A stretch of 19,415 nt of DNA from an uncultured Frankineae bacterium (GCA_902805805.1 CADCUE010000008.1:1-19415); one strand, 5' to 3'. Shown: positions 1 to 8,136, counted from the stretch's first letter. Made by a program: numbers and translations. The notes: generated by a model not told the origin, from the sequence alone.

Positions 1-1048
1 GCGGCGCGGTCGGCCGGTCGGACGGGTCCGGTGACATCGACTGCTCGACCAGGTCGGCGAGGTCCGCGGGCAGCCCGTCCAGGTCCGGCTCCTCGTGCAC
101 GATCCGGTAGAGCACCGCCTCCGGCCGCCCGGTGCCGAAGGGCGGCCGCCCCGTCCCGGCCAGCGCGACCGTGGCGCCCCAGGCGTGCACGTCCACGGCG
201 GGCCCGACCTCCCGGCCGGTGACCTGCTCCGGCGCCAGGTAGCCCGGCGTCCCGACGACCAGCCCGGTCCGCGTCTGGGCGGTGATGTCGGCGGCGACGG
301 CCAGCCCGAGGTCGATGACCTGCGGCGACCCGTCGAGGACCAGCACGTTGCCCGGCGTCAGGTCGCGGTGCACCACACCGGCCCGGTGCAGCGTGGTGAG
401 AGCGTCGGCCACCCCGCGGGCCAGCACCCGCAGGGGCTCCTCGTCCAGCGGACCGGACTCGGCCACCAGGTCGTCGAGCCGGCGGCCGGGGACGAAGCGG
501 GTGACGAGGTACGGCAGGTCGGCGTCCACGTCGGCGTCCAGCACCTCGACCAGGTGCGGGCCGCGGACCCGCCGGAGCACCTCCAGCTCGTGCCGGAAGC
601 GCCGCCGGGCGTCCGCGTCACCCGGGCCGGACAGCGGGCTGTCGCGCAGCACCTTGACCGCCACGGCCCGCTCGTCGGGGGAGACGCCGAGGTAGACGGT
701 GCCCATCCCGCCCTGGCCGAGCCGGCCCAGCAGGCGGTGCGGGCCGACCACGACCGGGTCCGCGGGCCGCAGCGGGCTGACGAAGCCGTGGCTGTAGGTC
801 ACCAGCTCGCCGTTCCAGTTGGCCGGCACCTCCATCCGGTAGCCGGCGCCGTTCAGGACGCCCCACCGGCGCTCGGTGGTCGTGCCGGCGGTCGCCTCGA
901 AGGGCAGCTTCGTCACGTCGACGGCGTACGTGACAGGGGCGGGGGCAGGCGCCTGCTGCGCCAGCGCGGGCGAGGCCGGGACGCCGAGGGCGCAGACGAG
1001 CGCCACCGCCCCCGCCGTCAGGCCGGCCTTGGTCTGGGATCTCCGCAC
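1..1048 (-). CDS. Chimeric ORF: secreted-hydrolase N-terminus fused in frame to a Ser/Thr protein kinase domain (3' end outside window)
   Basis: A single open frame of 349 codons runs off the left edge. The GTG start has AGGAG six bases upstream. Residues 1-30 form a Sec signal peptide (Arg-Arg start, hydrophobic stretch, SPALA|QQ cleavage site). Residues about 38-90 resemble the mature N-terminus of secreted actinobacterial alpha/beta hydrolases ([20 protein letters not shown]). From about residue 91 the sequence is a PknB-type kinase: [18 protein letters not shown], glycine loop [11 protein letters not shown] (111-121), Lys132, Glu154, HRDLTPGN (227-234), DLG (246-248, in place of DFG) and APE (272-274). 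Cytoplasmic kinases of this type usually begin almost exactly at the PLRPxDP segment, so the fusion falls at the kinase's natural N-terminus. A kinase behind a cleavable signal peptide would be exported away from ATP. I infer a deletion-born chimera or an assembly join, not an ordinary receptor kinase. The kinase assignment is firm; the hydrolase assignment rests on motif recall. Confidence 0.8.
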   Translation of the reverse strand, partial: MRRSQTKAGLTAGAVALVCALGVPASPALAQQAPAPAPVTYAVDVTKLPFEATAGTTTERRWGVLNGAGYRMEVPANWNGELVTYSHGFVSPLRPADPVVVGPHRLLGRLGQGGMGTVYLGVSPDERAVAVKVLRDSPLSGPGDADARRRFRHELEVLRRVRGPHLVEVLDADVDADLPYLVTRFVPGRRLDDLVAESGPLDEEPLRVLARGVADALTTLHRAGVVHRDLTPGNVLVLDGSPQVIDLGLAVAADITAQTRTGLVVGTPGYLAPEQVTGREVGPAVDVHAWGATVALAGTGRPPFGTGRPEAVLYRIVHEEPDLDGLPADLADLVEQSMSPDPSDRPTAP

Positions 1049-1099
1049 GTGCGTCTCCTGGCTCGGGGTCACGGTGGCCGGACTGGCCGGTGTGCGCGG

Positions 1100-1127
1100 A
1101 GGTTACGCACATCACACCGATGGTCAC
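1100..1127 (-). promoter_or_regulatory. Candidate sigma-70-type promoter for the chimeric hydrolase-kinase gene
   Basis: On the minus strand, GTGACC (1127-1122) and TAACCT (1105-1100) are separated by 16 bases. They would give a leader of about 45 bases carrying the AGGAG ribosome-binding site of the GTG at 1048. The -10 fits TANNNT and the -35 is a partial match. If the fusion is a deletion, this is the former hydrolase promoter now driving the kinase. Confidence 0.35.
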
Positions 1128-1187
1128 CAGGGGTCGGCGGCAAGTATCTGCGGCGGACCCGCTCGCCGCGCGCGGTCGGCCCCTTGC

Positions 1188-1200
1188 CAGACTGGCCCCA
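1188..1200 (+). promoter_or_regulatory. Candidate leaderless -10 element of fumC
   Basis: CAGACT at 1188-1193 lies six bases before the fumC ATG, and no Shine-Dalgarno sequence precedes that ATG. A -10 (TAGACT-like) placed 6-8 bases before the start codon is the usual arrangement of leaderless actinobacterial genes. No clear -35 is visible. Confidence 0.35.
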
Positions 1201-2603
1201 TGCCAGAGCAGACGCCGCAGTTCCGCACCGAGCACGACAGCATGGGCGACGTCCAGGTGCCCTACGACGCGAAGTACCGCGCGCAGACGCAACGGGCGGT
1301 GGAGAACTTCCCGGTGAGCGGGCAGCGCATCGAGCGGGCGCACATCGAGGCCCTCGCGCGGATCAAGGCGGCGGCGGCGAAGGTCAACGCCTCGCTCGGC
1401 GTCCTCGACGAGCCGCGCGCCCAGGCCATCCAGGACGCCGCCGCCGAGGTCGCCGACGGGCGCTGGGACGAGCACTTCCCGGTGGACGTCTTCCAGACCG
1501 GGTCCGGCACCTCGTCCAACATGAACACCAACGAGGTGCTGGCGACGCTCGCGAGCGAGCGGCTGGGCAGTCCGGTCCACCCCAACGACCACGTGAACGC
1601 CTCGCAGTCGAGCAACGACGTCTTCCCGAGCTCGATCCACATCGCCGCCACCAGTGCGGTCGTCTCCGACCTCGTCCCGGCTCTGGAGCACCTCGCCGCC
1701 TCGTTGGAGCGCAAGCGCGACGAGTGGGCGACCGTCGTGAAGTCCGGGCGTACGCACCTCATGGACGCCACGCCGGTGACCCTCGGCCAGGAGTTCGGCG
1801 GCTACGCGGCGCAGGTGCGGTACGGCGTCGAGCGGCTGCAGGCGTCGCTGCCCCGGCTGGCCGAGCTCCCGCTGGGCGGCACGGCGGTCGGCACCGGCAT
1901 CAACACCCCGGCCGGCTTCAGCGCCGCGGTCATCGCCGAGGTGGCCGCGGCCACGGGGCTCCCGCTCACCGAGGCCCGCGACCACTTCGAGGCGCAGGGC
2001 GCACGGGACGCGCTGGTCGAGACCTCGGGCCAGCTGCGGACCATCGCGGTCGGCCTGTACAAGATCGCCAACGATCTGCGGTGGATGGGCTCCGGACCGC
2101 GGGCCGGTCTCGGCGAGATCGTGCTCCCGGACCTGCAGCCGGGGTCGAGCATCATGCCGGGCAAGGTCAACCCGGTGATCCCGGAGGCGACGTGCATGGT
2201 CGTCGCGCAGGTGGTCGGCAACGACGCCGCGATCGCGTTCGCGGGGGCGTCGGGCAACTTCGAGCTCAACGTCATGCTGCCGGTGATGGCCCGCAACCTG
2301 CTCGAGTCCATCCGGCTGCTCGCCAACATCTCCCGCCTGCTCGCCGACCGCACCGTCGACGGCACCGTCGCCGACGAGGCGCGCTGCCGCGAGCTGGCGG
2401 AGTCCTCTCCGTCGATCGTCACGCCGCTGAACAAGCACATCGGCTACGAGGCCGCCGCGAAGGTGGCCAAGCAGTCGCTGCAGGAGCGCAAGACGATCCG
2501 CCAGGTGGTCCTCGAGGGCGGCTACGTCGAGAAGGGCGACCTCACCGAGGCCCAGCTCGACGAGGCGCTCGACGTGCTGTCCATGACCCGGCCGCCGCAG
2601 TAG
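1200..2603 (+). CDS. fumC: Class II fumarate hydratase (fumarase C)
   Basis: The 467-residue protein has the normal length for class II fumarases, which interconvert fumarate and L-malate in the cytosolic TCA cycle without an iron-sulfur cluster. Visible family blocks are [14 protein letters not shown] (100-113), [14 protein letters not shown] (127-140), [17 protein letters not shown] (182-198, with the conserved His186 region) and the fumarate-lyase signature [11 protein letters not shown] (315-325) carrying the catalytic serine loop. The frame stays open upstream to 876, but homology starts at [21 protein letters not shown], so the ATG at 1200 is chosen. It has no ribosome-binding site and is probably leaderless. 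The gene is divergent from the kinase chimera and is followed 46 bp later by a GlgC-like gene with its own ribosome-binding site. Nothing appears missing from the active site. Confidence 0.97.
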   Translation: MPEQTPQFRTEHDSMGDVQVPYDAKYRAQTQRAVENFPVSGQRIERAHIEALARIKAAAAKVNASLGVLDEPRAQAIQDAAAEVADGRWDEHFPVDVFQTGSGTSSNMNTNEVLATLASERLGSPVHPNDHVNASQSSNDVFPSSIHIAATSAVVSDLVPALEHLAASLERKRDEWATVVKSGRTHLMDATPVTLGQEFGGYAAQVRYGVERLQASLPRLAELPLGGTAVGTGINTPAGFSAAVIAEVAAATGLPLTEARDHFEAQGARDALVETSGQLRTIAVGLYKIANDLRWMGSGPRAGLGEIVLPDLQPGSSIMPGKVNPVIPEATCMVVAQVVGNDAAIAFAGASGNFELNVMLPVMARNLLESIRLLANISRLLADRTVDGTVADEARCRELAESSPSIVTPLNKHIGYEAAAKVAKQSLQERKTIRQVVLEGGYVEKGDLTEAQLDEALDVLSMTRPPQ

Positions 2604-2649
2604 CTCCGGGGCCGTTCCCGCCTGCCCCGCGCAGGGAAGGGGGACGGCC

Positions 2650-3825
2650 ATGGTGCAACCACGAACCCTCGTCGTCGTCCTCGCCGGCGGATCCGGCAGC
2701 CGGCTCGAGTCCCTGACCCACACCCGCGCCAAGCCGGCCGTGCCGTACGCCGGTCACTACCGCCTGGTGGACGTCATCCTGACGAACTGCCTGCACTCCG
2801 GGCTGCCCGACGTGTGGATCACGCAGCAGACCAACCCGGTGTCGCTGAGCGAGCACCTCAACGGCGGCCGGCCGTGGGACCTCGACCGGACCCGCGGCGG
2901 CTTCCTGGTGCTCGCGCCGCGGCAGGACAAGGACACCGGCAAGGGGGGCTTCGCCTCGGGCACCGCAGACGTGCTCTGGCGCCACACCGAGCTGATCCGC
3001 GACTTCGGGCCGGAGGCGCTCGTGGTCGTGAGCTCCGACGCCGTCTACGCCCTCGACTACGAGGAGGTCGTGCGCGGCCACCTGGCGAGCGACGCCCACG
3101 TCACGATGGTGACGACCCGCGTGGACCAGGGCGACGCCTCGCGCTACGGCGTCGTCCTGGTCGAGGACGGCACGGTGACCGACTACGCCTACAAGCCCGA
3201 CGAACCCGAGAGCGACCTGGTCACCAACGAGGTCTTCGTCTTCACGCCGGGCCCGGTGCTCGACCTGCTCGACGAGCTCGGGAACGCGGCCGGTGAGGAC
3301 GGTCCGGGCGATCTCGGCGACGCGCTGCTCCCCCGGCTGGTCGAGTCCGGACGCGCCCGCGAGCACCGCTTCGAGGAGTACTGGCGCGACCTCGGCACCA
3401 TCCCGGCGTACTGGCAGGCCCACATGGACCTGCTGGAGGACGAGCCGCCCTTCGACCCCGGCCGCGACGAGTGGCGGCTCATCACCCGCGGCGGCAACCG
3501 CCCGCCGGCGCGCATCCGCGCGGGGGCCACGGTCGAGGACTCGCTGCTGTCCCCCGGCAGCAGGGTGGCGGGCACCGTCTGCCACAGCGTCCTGTCGCCG
3601 CACGTCGTCGTCGAGGCCGGCGCCGAGGTGCACGAGAGCGTCCTGCTGCACGGGGCGGTCGTGCGCAGCGGCGCCTGCGTACGGCGCGCCATCCTCGACC
3701 AGGGCGTGGAGGTCTGCGCCGGGGTGCAGCTCGGTGGCGACGGCGACATCGCGCTGGTCGGCCGGGGCGAGCGGGTGGCGGCCGACCTGCCCGCCGGCGC
3801 CCGCCAGCCCGAGCCCGAGGACTGA
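2650..3825 (+). CDS. GlgC-like glucose-1-phosphate adenylyltransferase family protein
   Basis: The 391-residue protein is a nucleotidyltransferase with a C-terminal left-handed beta-helix, the architecture of ADP-glucose pyrophosphorylases that make ADP-glucose for glycogen or alpha-glucan synthesis. The N-terminus carries VLAGGSGSRLESLT (9-22) and RAKPAVPYAGHYRLVD (26-41). Further on are the substrate loop ASGTADVLWRH, a KPDEPES lysine segment, YWRDLGTIPAYWQAHMDLL near 250, and hexapeptide-like repeats from about 290 to 370. Compared with canonical GlgC, the SLT (for PLT), VILTN (for FxLSN) and ITRGGNRPPARI stretches diverge, and the protein is slightly shorter. It may therefore be a paralogue with altered regulation or sugar specificity, so no symbol is assigned. 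GGAAGGGGGA lies just before the ATG. It probably shares transcription with fumC, 46 bp upstream. Confidence 0.88.
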   Translation: MVQPRTLVVVLAGGSGSRLESLTHTRAKPAVPYAGHYRLVDVILTNCLHSGLPDVWITQQTNPVSLSEHLNGGRPWDLDRTRGGFLVLAPRQDKDTGKGGFASGTADVLWRHTELIRDFGPEALVVVSSDAVYALDYEEVVRGHLASDAHVTMVTTRVDQGDASRYGVVLVEDGTVTDYAYKPDEPESDLVTNEVFVFTPGPVLDLLDELGNAAGEDGPGDLGDALLPRLVESGRAREHRFEEYWRDLGTIPAYWQAHMDLLEDEPPFDPGRDEWRLITRGGNRPPARIRAGATVEDSLLSPGSRVAGTVCHSVLSPHVVVEAGAEVHESVLLHGAVVRSGACVRRAILDQGVEVCAGVQLGGDGDIALVGRGERVAADLPAGARQPEPED

Positions 3826-3847
3826 CCCGAGGGGCGGCAGCCCGCGG

Positions 3848-3904
3848 CTTCCCCTGCGATCCGGTACGCACGGAGGCTGTGGGCGTACCGGTCCGCAGGG
3901 GAAG
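3848..3904. terminator. Long inverted repeat between convergent genes, probable bidirectional terminator
   Basis: Left arm 3848-3869 (CTTCCCCTGC, three bases, CCGGTACGC) pairs with right arm 3883-3904 (GCGTACCGG, three bases, GCAGGGGAAG). This gives 19 pairs, one 3-base mismatch and a 13-base loop. It lies between the stop codons of the GlgC-like gene (3825) and the PhoH gene (3954). Its symmetry suits termination from both sides. There is no T tract, as is common in GC-rich actinobacteria. Confidence 0.65.
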
Positions 3905-3911
3905 TGCCGTC

Positions 3912-3935
3912 CGCAGCGCCGCAGCGCCGCAGCGC
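3912..3935. repeat. Short tandem repeat, three copies of CGCAGCGC
   Basis: Three perfect head-to-tail copies of the octamer CGCAGCGC sit between the inverted repeat and the end of the PhoH gene. They are non-coding. The function is unknown; they are a simple slippage-prone array that could vary between strains. Confidence 0.7.
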
Positions 3936-3953
3936 GGTGCAGGAAGCGGCGGC

Positions 3954-5234
3954 CTACAGCGGCAGGTCCTCGAGCATCTCGGTCACCAGGGCGGCGATCG
4001 GCGAGCGCTCGGACCGGGTGAGGGTCACGTGCGCGAACAGCGGGTGGCCCTTGAGCGCCTCGATGACGGCGGCGACCCCGTCGTGGCGGCCGACCCGCAG
4101 GTTGTCGCGCTGCGCGACGTCGTGCGTGAGCACCACGCGCGAGCCCTGCCCCAGCCGGGACAGGACGGTGAGCAGCACACCGCGCTCGAGCGACTGCGCC
4201 TCGTCCACGACCACGAAGGCGTCGTGGAGCGACCGGCCGCGGATGTGGGTGAGCGGCAGCACCTCGAGCAGGCCGCGGGCGAGCACCTCCTCGACGACCT
4301 CGGGGGCCACGAGGGCGCCGAGCGTGTCGAAGACGGCCTGCGCCCAGGGACCCATCTTCTCGGCCGAGTCGCCGGGCAGGTAGCCCAGCTCCTGGCCGCC
4401 GACGGCGTACAGCGGCCGGAAGACGACGATCTTCTTGTGCGCGCGGCGCTCGAGCACCGACTCCAGCCCCGCGCACAGCGCCAGCGCCGACTTGCCGGTG
4501 CCTGCCCGGCCACCGAGCGAGACGATGCCGACCTCGGGGTCGAGCAGGAGGTCCAGCGCCACCCGCTGCTCGGCGGAGCGGCCGTGCACGCCGAAGGCGT
4601 CGCGGTCGCCGCGGACCAGGCGCACGGACTTGTCCGGGGCGACCCGGCCCAGACCGCTGCCCCGCTCGGAGAGCAGGACGAGCCCGGTGTGGGTGGGCAG
4701 CTCGCGTGCCGCGGGGACGTCGACGCGGCCGTCGGCGTAGAGCAGGTCGAGCTCGGCGGCAGCGACCTCCAGCTCGGCCATGCCCGTCCAGCCGCTCGAC
4801 CTCGGCAGCTGCCCGCGGGGCTCCTGGGCGGTCAGGCCGATCGCGCCGGCCTTGACCCGCAGCGGCAGGTCCTTGGACACCAGGACGACGTCCGCCCCCT
4901 CGGCGGCGAGGTTGGCGGCCACGGCCAGGATCCGGCTGTCGCCGTCGGGACCGCGCACCCCGGTCGGCAGCGCCGAGGCGTCGACGTGGTTGAGCTCGAC
5001 CCGCAGCGTGCCCTGGCCGACGGGCAGCGGCTGGTCCAGCCGGCCGTGCACCACCCGCAGGTCGTCGAGCAGGCGCAGCGCCTGGCGGGCGAACCAGCCC
5101 AGCTCCGGGTGGTCCCGCTTGCCCTCCAGCTCGCAGACGACGACCAGGGGCAGCACCACCTCGTGCTCGTCGAAGCGGGCGATCGCCCCCGGGTCGGACA
5201 GCAGGACGGAGGTGTCGAGCACGAACACGGTCAT
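3954..5234 (-). CDS. PIN-domain PhoH family ATPase (PhoH2-type)
   Basis: The 426-residue protein fuses an N-terminal PIN nuclease-like domain (about 1-135) to a PhoH P-loop ATPase domain (about 205-426). This PhoH2/YlaK architecture is known in mycobacteria as an RNA helicase-nuclease. PIN acidic residues are visible at Asp7 (FVLDTSVLL), Glu35, Asp98-Asp100 and Asp122. The Walker A is GRAGTGKS (242-249) and the Walker B is VVVDEAQ (341-347), followed by sensor-like [10 protein letters not shown] (369-378). The open frame extends 23 codons upstream to 5303, but [12 protein letters not shown] is the natural PIN start and is preceded by GGGGAC. The gene converges with the GlgC-like gene and lies 129 bp downstream of the DUF885 stop, with a hairpin between, so it probably has its own promoter. 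No VapB-type antitoxin gene precedes it here. Confidence 0.93.
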   Translation of the reverse strand: MTVFVLDTSVLLSDPGAIARFDEHEVVLPLVVVCELEGKRDHPELGWFARQALRLLDDLRVVHGRLDQPLPVGQGTLRVELNHVDASALPTGVRGPDGDSRILAVAANLAAEGADVVLVSKDLPLRVKAGAIGLTAQEPRGQLPRSSGWTGMAELEVAAAELDLLYADGRVDVPAARELPTHTGLVLLSERGSGLGRVAPDKSVRLVRGDRDAFGVHGRSAEQRVALDLLLDPEVGIVSLGGRAGTGKSALALCAGLESVLERRAHKKIVVFRPLYAVGGQELGYLPGDSAEKMGPWAQAVFDTLGALVAPEVVEEVLARGLLEVLPLTHIRGRSLHDAFVVVDEAQSLERGVLLTVLSRLGQGSRVVLTHDVAQRDNLRVGRHDGVAAVIEALKGHPLFAHVTLTRSERSPIAALVTEMLEDLPL

Positions 5235-5339
5235 GAGGTCCCCAGGCGCCGACGGGTGTTCGACCGGGCCGGCCACCGGGGCCGGGCGCCGGCCCCTGTC
5301 CACGCACTCGCGCGCATCGGGCCTCCCGCACGCACCGGC

Positions 5340-5358
5340 GGACTGCCGGCCGCAGTCC
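5340..5358 (-). terminator. Hairpin terminator of the uppS-DUF885 pair
   Basis: GGACTGC (5340-5346) and GCAGTCC (5352-5358) form a perfect 7-bp stem around a 5-base loop. The hairpin begins five bases beyond the DUF885 stop codon on the minus strand. No U tract follows. Confidence 0.6.
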
Positions 5359-5363
5359 AGACG

Positions 5364-6602
5364 CTAGGGCGCGTCCGGTCCCGGGGCCGGGCCGACACGC
5401 GGCACGGACGGGTGGACCTGGAGCTCCTCGCGCAGCGCAGCAGGGGTCAGCTGCTCGTCCAGCAGGCGGACGAACCGCTGCTCGACGGGGACGTCCGCCG
5501 GCCGCGCGGACAGCCAGCGCGACAGCAGCCGCTCGCCCTCGACGTAGGTCGTGATGTAGGCGCGCCACAGCGGGTCGGTCAGGAAGGACAGGGTCTTGGC
5601 CGCCCGGTCCGGTGACTGCAGCGCCCATCGGGCCAGGTGGTCCTGCGCCCGCTCGACGCCGGCCCCGCGGTCGTGCAGCAGCAGCGCCGCGTCCTGCCGC
5701 ACCCCGCCGAGCGGCGCGGCGGCGCGGGCGATCCGCTGACCGCGCTCCCCGTCGTACGCGATCCCGAGGTCGGCGTAGAGCTCGCCCAGCACCGGCCCCC
5801 ACTCGAGCAGGTCCAGGCCGGCGAGCCCGAGGTCGGCCAGCCCCTCCGCCATGAGGTTCTCCGGGGTGTTGACCAGCCAGAGGTCGTACTCCGGCAGGTC
5901 GGCCTGCGCCACCTGCTTGCGGCAGCGCTCGGTGTGGTGGCCCGGATAGGACTCGTGCGCCACCAGCGCCGGCAGCGAGCCCAGACCCACGGGCAGGTCC
6001 GCGTTGATCGCGACGGTGCTCCGGAAGCCGCCGAGGTAGTAGTTGAAGCCGGCCCACGGCCGGTCGGTCACGACCTCGTAGTCGACGACCTCCTGCTCGG
6101 GCAGCGCGAAGCGGGCACGGGCCCGCTCCCGCAGCAGGGTCGACACCTCACGCACCGCCTCGGCCAGCCGCTCGACCGGCACGCAGTAGTGGTCGCGGTA
6201 GGCGGTGTAGCGCTCGACCAGCGGTCCGCCGCCGGGCAGCAGGGCGTCGAGCTCGGCGTGGGCGTCGGCGTACGTCGCCTCGTCCCCCAGCTCCGGACGC
6301 ACCTGGAAGTACGCCTCGACCTGGTCGACGTAGCCGACGCGCTGCCCGTCCAGCACGCGCGCGCTGCACTCGAGGCCGACCAGCTGGCCGGCCAGCCACC
6401 GGGACCGGGCCGGCGGCAGGCCCGCGGACGGCAGCTCCCCCCGCAGCTCGGCGGCCCGCCGGCGCAGGTCGTCGGGCCGGGGCACCGGACCGCTCTCCAC
6501 CTCCGTGCGCAGCGCGTCCGGTCCGGTCCAGGCGTCGACGAAGCCGCGGGAGAGCCGGTCGAAGGCCAGTCCGAGCCGCAGGTACGCCGCGACGACGTCC
6601 AT
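5364..6602 (-). CDS. DUF885-family zinc-metallopeptidase-like protein
   Basis: The 412-residue, largely alpha-helical protein contains AHESYPGHHTE (HESYPGHH at 216-223), a variant of the HExxxGHH-type zinc site of DUF885 proteins. A later acidic segment, ENLMAEGLADLG with Glu253, is a plausible third ligand. These proteins are presumed peptidases or hydrolases related to gluzincin folds, and substrates are mostly unknown. There is no signal peptide and no membrane helix, so it is probably cytoplasmic. It is shorter than many DUF885 members (500-600 residues), which often carry a signal peptide. The ATG lies seven bases after the uppS stop, and its ribosome-binding site GAGGGG overlaps that TGA, so it is very likely translated together with uppS. 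The functional link to isoprenoid synthesis is not obvious. Confidence 0.8.
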   Translation of the reverse strand: MDVVAAYLRLGLAFDRLSRGFVDAWTGPDALRTEVESGPVPRPDDLRRRAAELRGELPSAGLPPARSRWLAGQLVGLECSARVLDGQRVGYVDQVEAYFQVRPELGDEATYADAHAELDALLPGGGPLVERYTAYRDHYCVPVERLAEAVREVSTLLRERARARFALPEQEVVDYEVVTDRPWAGFNYYLGGFRSTVAINADLPVGLGSLPALVAHESYPGHHTERCRKQVAQADLPEYDLWLVNTPENLMAEGLADLGLAGLDLLEWGPVLGELYADLGIAYDGERGQRIARAAAPLGGVRQDAALLLHDRGAGVERAQDHLARWALQSPDRAAKTLSFLTDPLWRAYITTYVEGERLLSRWLSARPADVPVEQRFVRLLDEQLTPAALREELQVHPSVPRVGPAPGPDAP

Positions 6603-6609
6603 GCGCCCC

Positions 6610-7383
6610 TCAGCCGCCGAAGCGGCGCTGCCGGGCGGCGTACGCGCGCAGCGCCCGCAGGAAGTCCACCCGTCGGAAGTCGGGCCAGAACGCCTCGCAG
6701 AAGTAGAACTCGCTGTGGGCGCTCTGCCAGAGCAGGAACCCCGACAGCCGCTGCTCGCCGCTGGTCCGGATCACGAGGTCGGGATCGGGCTGCCCGCGGG
6801 TGTAGAGGTGCTCGGCGATGTGCTCGACGTCGAGCAGCTCGGCCACCTCCTCCAGGCTCCGTCCCTCGGCGGCGTGGGCCTGGAGCATCGAGCGGACCGC
6901 GTCGGCGATCTCGCGCCGCCCGCCGTAGCCGACCGCGACGTTGACCTCGACCCCGGGTCGTCCCTCCGTGCCGGCAGCGGCCTCCTTGAGCACCCGGGCG
7001 GTCTCGGCGGGCAGCAGGTCGAGCGCGCCGACGATGCGGATCGTCCAGCGCCCCGTGGACCCGGCGAGGTCGTGCACGAGGGTCTCGATGATGCGCAGCA
7101 GCGGCGCCAGCTCGGGCTCGGGACGGCTCAGGTTGTCGGTCGACAGCAGCCACAGGGTGACCAGCTCGACACCGGCGTCGTCGCACCAGCCCAGCAGGTC
7201 GCGGATCTTGCGGGCGCCCGCGCGGTGGCCGGAGTTGGGGTCGTCGAGGCCGAGCTCCTTGGCCCACCGCCGGTTGCCGTCGACGATGACCCCGACGTGG
7301 CGGGGGACCGTGGCGCCGGACCGCTCGAGCGCTGCGGCCAGCCGACGCTCGTAGACGCCGTAGACCAGGTCGCGCAGCCCCAC
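6610..7383 (-). CDS. uppS: Isoprenyl transferase (cis-prenyltransferase, UppS family)
   Basis: The 257-residue protein condenses isopentenyl diphosphate onto an allylic diphosphate in cis configuration, feeding polyprenyl-phosphate carriers for cell-wall synthesis. Signatures are VDGNRRWAKE (34-43, catalytic Asp35), GHRAG (52-56), LWLLSTDNLSRP (77-88), NVAVGYGGRREI (148-159) and RTSGEQRLSGFLLWQSAHSEFYF (206-228, split here only for reading). The N-terminus MGLRDLVYGVYERRL resembles the Rv1086-like subgroup, which makes short Z,E-farnesyl diphosphate in mycobacteria, more than Rv2361c-type decaprenyl synthases. Product length is therefore uncertain. The GTG start has GGAGG five bases upstream. 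It forms a two-gene unit with DUF885 and sits 60 bp downstream of the unknown gene ending at 7444. Confidence 0.94.
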   Translation of the reverse strand: MGLRDLVYGVYERRLAAALERSGATVPRHVGVIVDGNRRWAKELGLDDPNSGHRAGARKIRDLLGWCDDAGVELVTLWLLSTDNLSRPEPELAPLLRIIETLVHDLAGSTGRWTIRIVGALDLLPAETARVLKEAAAGTEGRPGVEVNVAVGYGGRREIADAVRSMLQAHAAEGRSLEEVAELLDVEHIAEHLYTRGQPDPDLVIRTSGEQRLSGFLLWQSAHSEFYFCEAFWPDFRRVDFLRALRAYAARQRRFGG

Positions 7384-7393
7384 ACCCGCCTCC

Positions 7394-7413
7394 GTCCTGG
7401 CCCCGGACAGGAC
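7394..7413 (-). terminator. Hairpin in the uppS leader
   Basis: GTCCTG (7394-7399) and CAGGAC (7408-7413) form a 6-bp stem with an 8-base loop. It sits between the stop of the upstream gene (7444) and the uppS ribosome-binding site GGAGG (7389-7393 on the minus strand), which it directly abuts. It could be a weak terminator for the upstream unit or a structure affecting uppS translation. Confidence 0.35.
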
Positions 7414-7443
7414 CTGTGCGCAGAGTAACTGCCGAGGGACGGT

Positions 7444-8094
7444 CTACTGGCCCCGGTCCGCCGGCATCGGCGGAGTGCGGGCGCGCTCGCGTGCCAGGAT
7501 GCGACTCCGGTCGGTGCCGGCGCTCTCGACGGCTCCGGTGCTCTCCAGCACGAGCGCGTCCAGCAGCGCCATGAGGGAGGCGCCGTCGAGCAGGCAGCGG
7601 ACGCCCCGACCGCTCGCGCCCCACGCCTCGAGGACCGCGATGGAGCGCGTGGACCACCGGCCGTGCTGACCGTCTGCTGGGGGGAGCCAGGTCCGGTCCT
7701 CGCGCACCTGCAGGCGCAGCTCACCGGACGGGTCGCCGTCGTCCGGGTCGCGGGCCCGCAGGCACAGCAGCTCGCGGTCCCGCGGGAGCACCCTGCGCAG
7801 CTCGGCCGCCGACCGTCCCGGACCTCGGCCGTCGAGGTCGAGGTCGAGCCCCGCGTCGACCAGCGCCTCGACACCGGTGGCCGGGAACGCGTCCGTGCCG
7901 TGCTGCGCCTGCGCCCGGCGCAGCCGGTCGGCCGTCCGCTCGAGCAGCCAACCGCTGCACTCACCGACCACGCCGAACGGCGCACCGTCGAGCTCCAGGC
8001 GCAGCGTCGTCTCGTAGGCGACCCCGGCCCGGTCCCGCTCGGGGACGGGCAGCACCGCCAGACGGCTGCCGTCGACGCACACCACCTCGGCCAT
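7444..8094 (-). CDS. Hypothetical protein downstream of pckG
   Basis: The 216-residue protein MAEVVCVDGSRLAVLPVPERDRAG... has no signal peptide or membrane segment. The first half reads as alternating beta strands (YETTLRLELDGAPFGVVGE). The middle carries an acidic, charge-rich helix (about 55-110). The tail is basic and probably disordered (RSRILARERARTPPMPADRGQ). I recognise no catalytic motif and assign no function. Codon usage is typical of the neighbours. The ATG is 42 bp after the pckG stop on the same strand, with GGACAGGACG upstream, so read-through from pckG is plausible. Confidence 0.7.
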   Translation of the reverse strand: MAEVVCVDGSRLAVLPVPERDRAGVAYETTLRLELDGAPFGVVGECSGWLLERTADRLRRAQAQHGTDAFPATGVEALVDAGLDLDLDGRGPGRSAAELRRVLPRDRELLCLRARDPDDGDPSGELRLQVREDRTWLPPADGQHGRWSTRSIAVLEAWGASGRGVRCLLDGASLMALLDALVLESTGAVESAGTDRSRILARERARTPPMPADRGQ

Positions 8095-8136
8095 GACGGG
8101 AGCGTCCTGTCCGCTGGGCGGCCGGACGAACCTGCG

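Noticed and set aside
2604..2649. Terminator between fumC and the GlgC-like gene
   Set aside because: Only short interrupted complementarity (TTCCC with GGGAA) is present, too weak to call; co-transcription seems likelier.
95..2716. Very long plus-strand frame of 873 codons and a matching 704-codon minus-strand frame at 618-2732
   Set aside because: Both overlap fumC and the kinase in other frames and have Arg/Pro/Gly/Ala-biased composition without motifs. They are shadows caused by extreme GC content.
2542..6057. Minus-strand frame of 1171 codons
   Set aside because: It runs antisense or out of frame through the GlgC-like, PhoH and DUF885 genes and has repetitive Arg/Gly/Ala composition, so it is a GC shadow.
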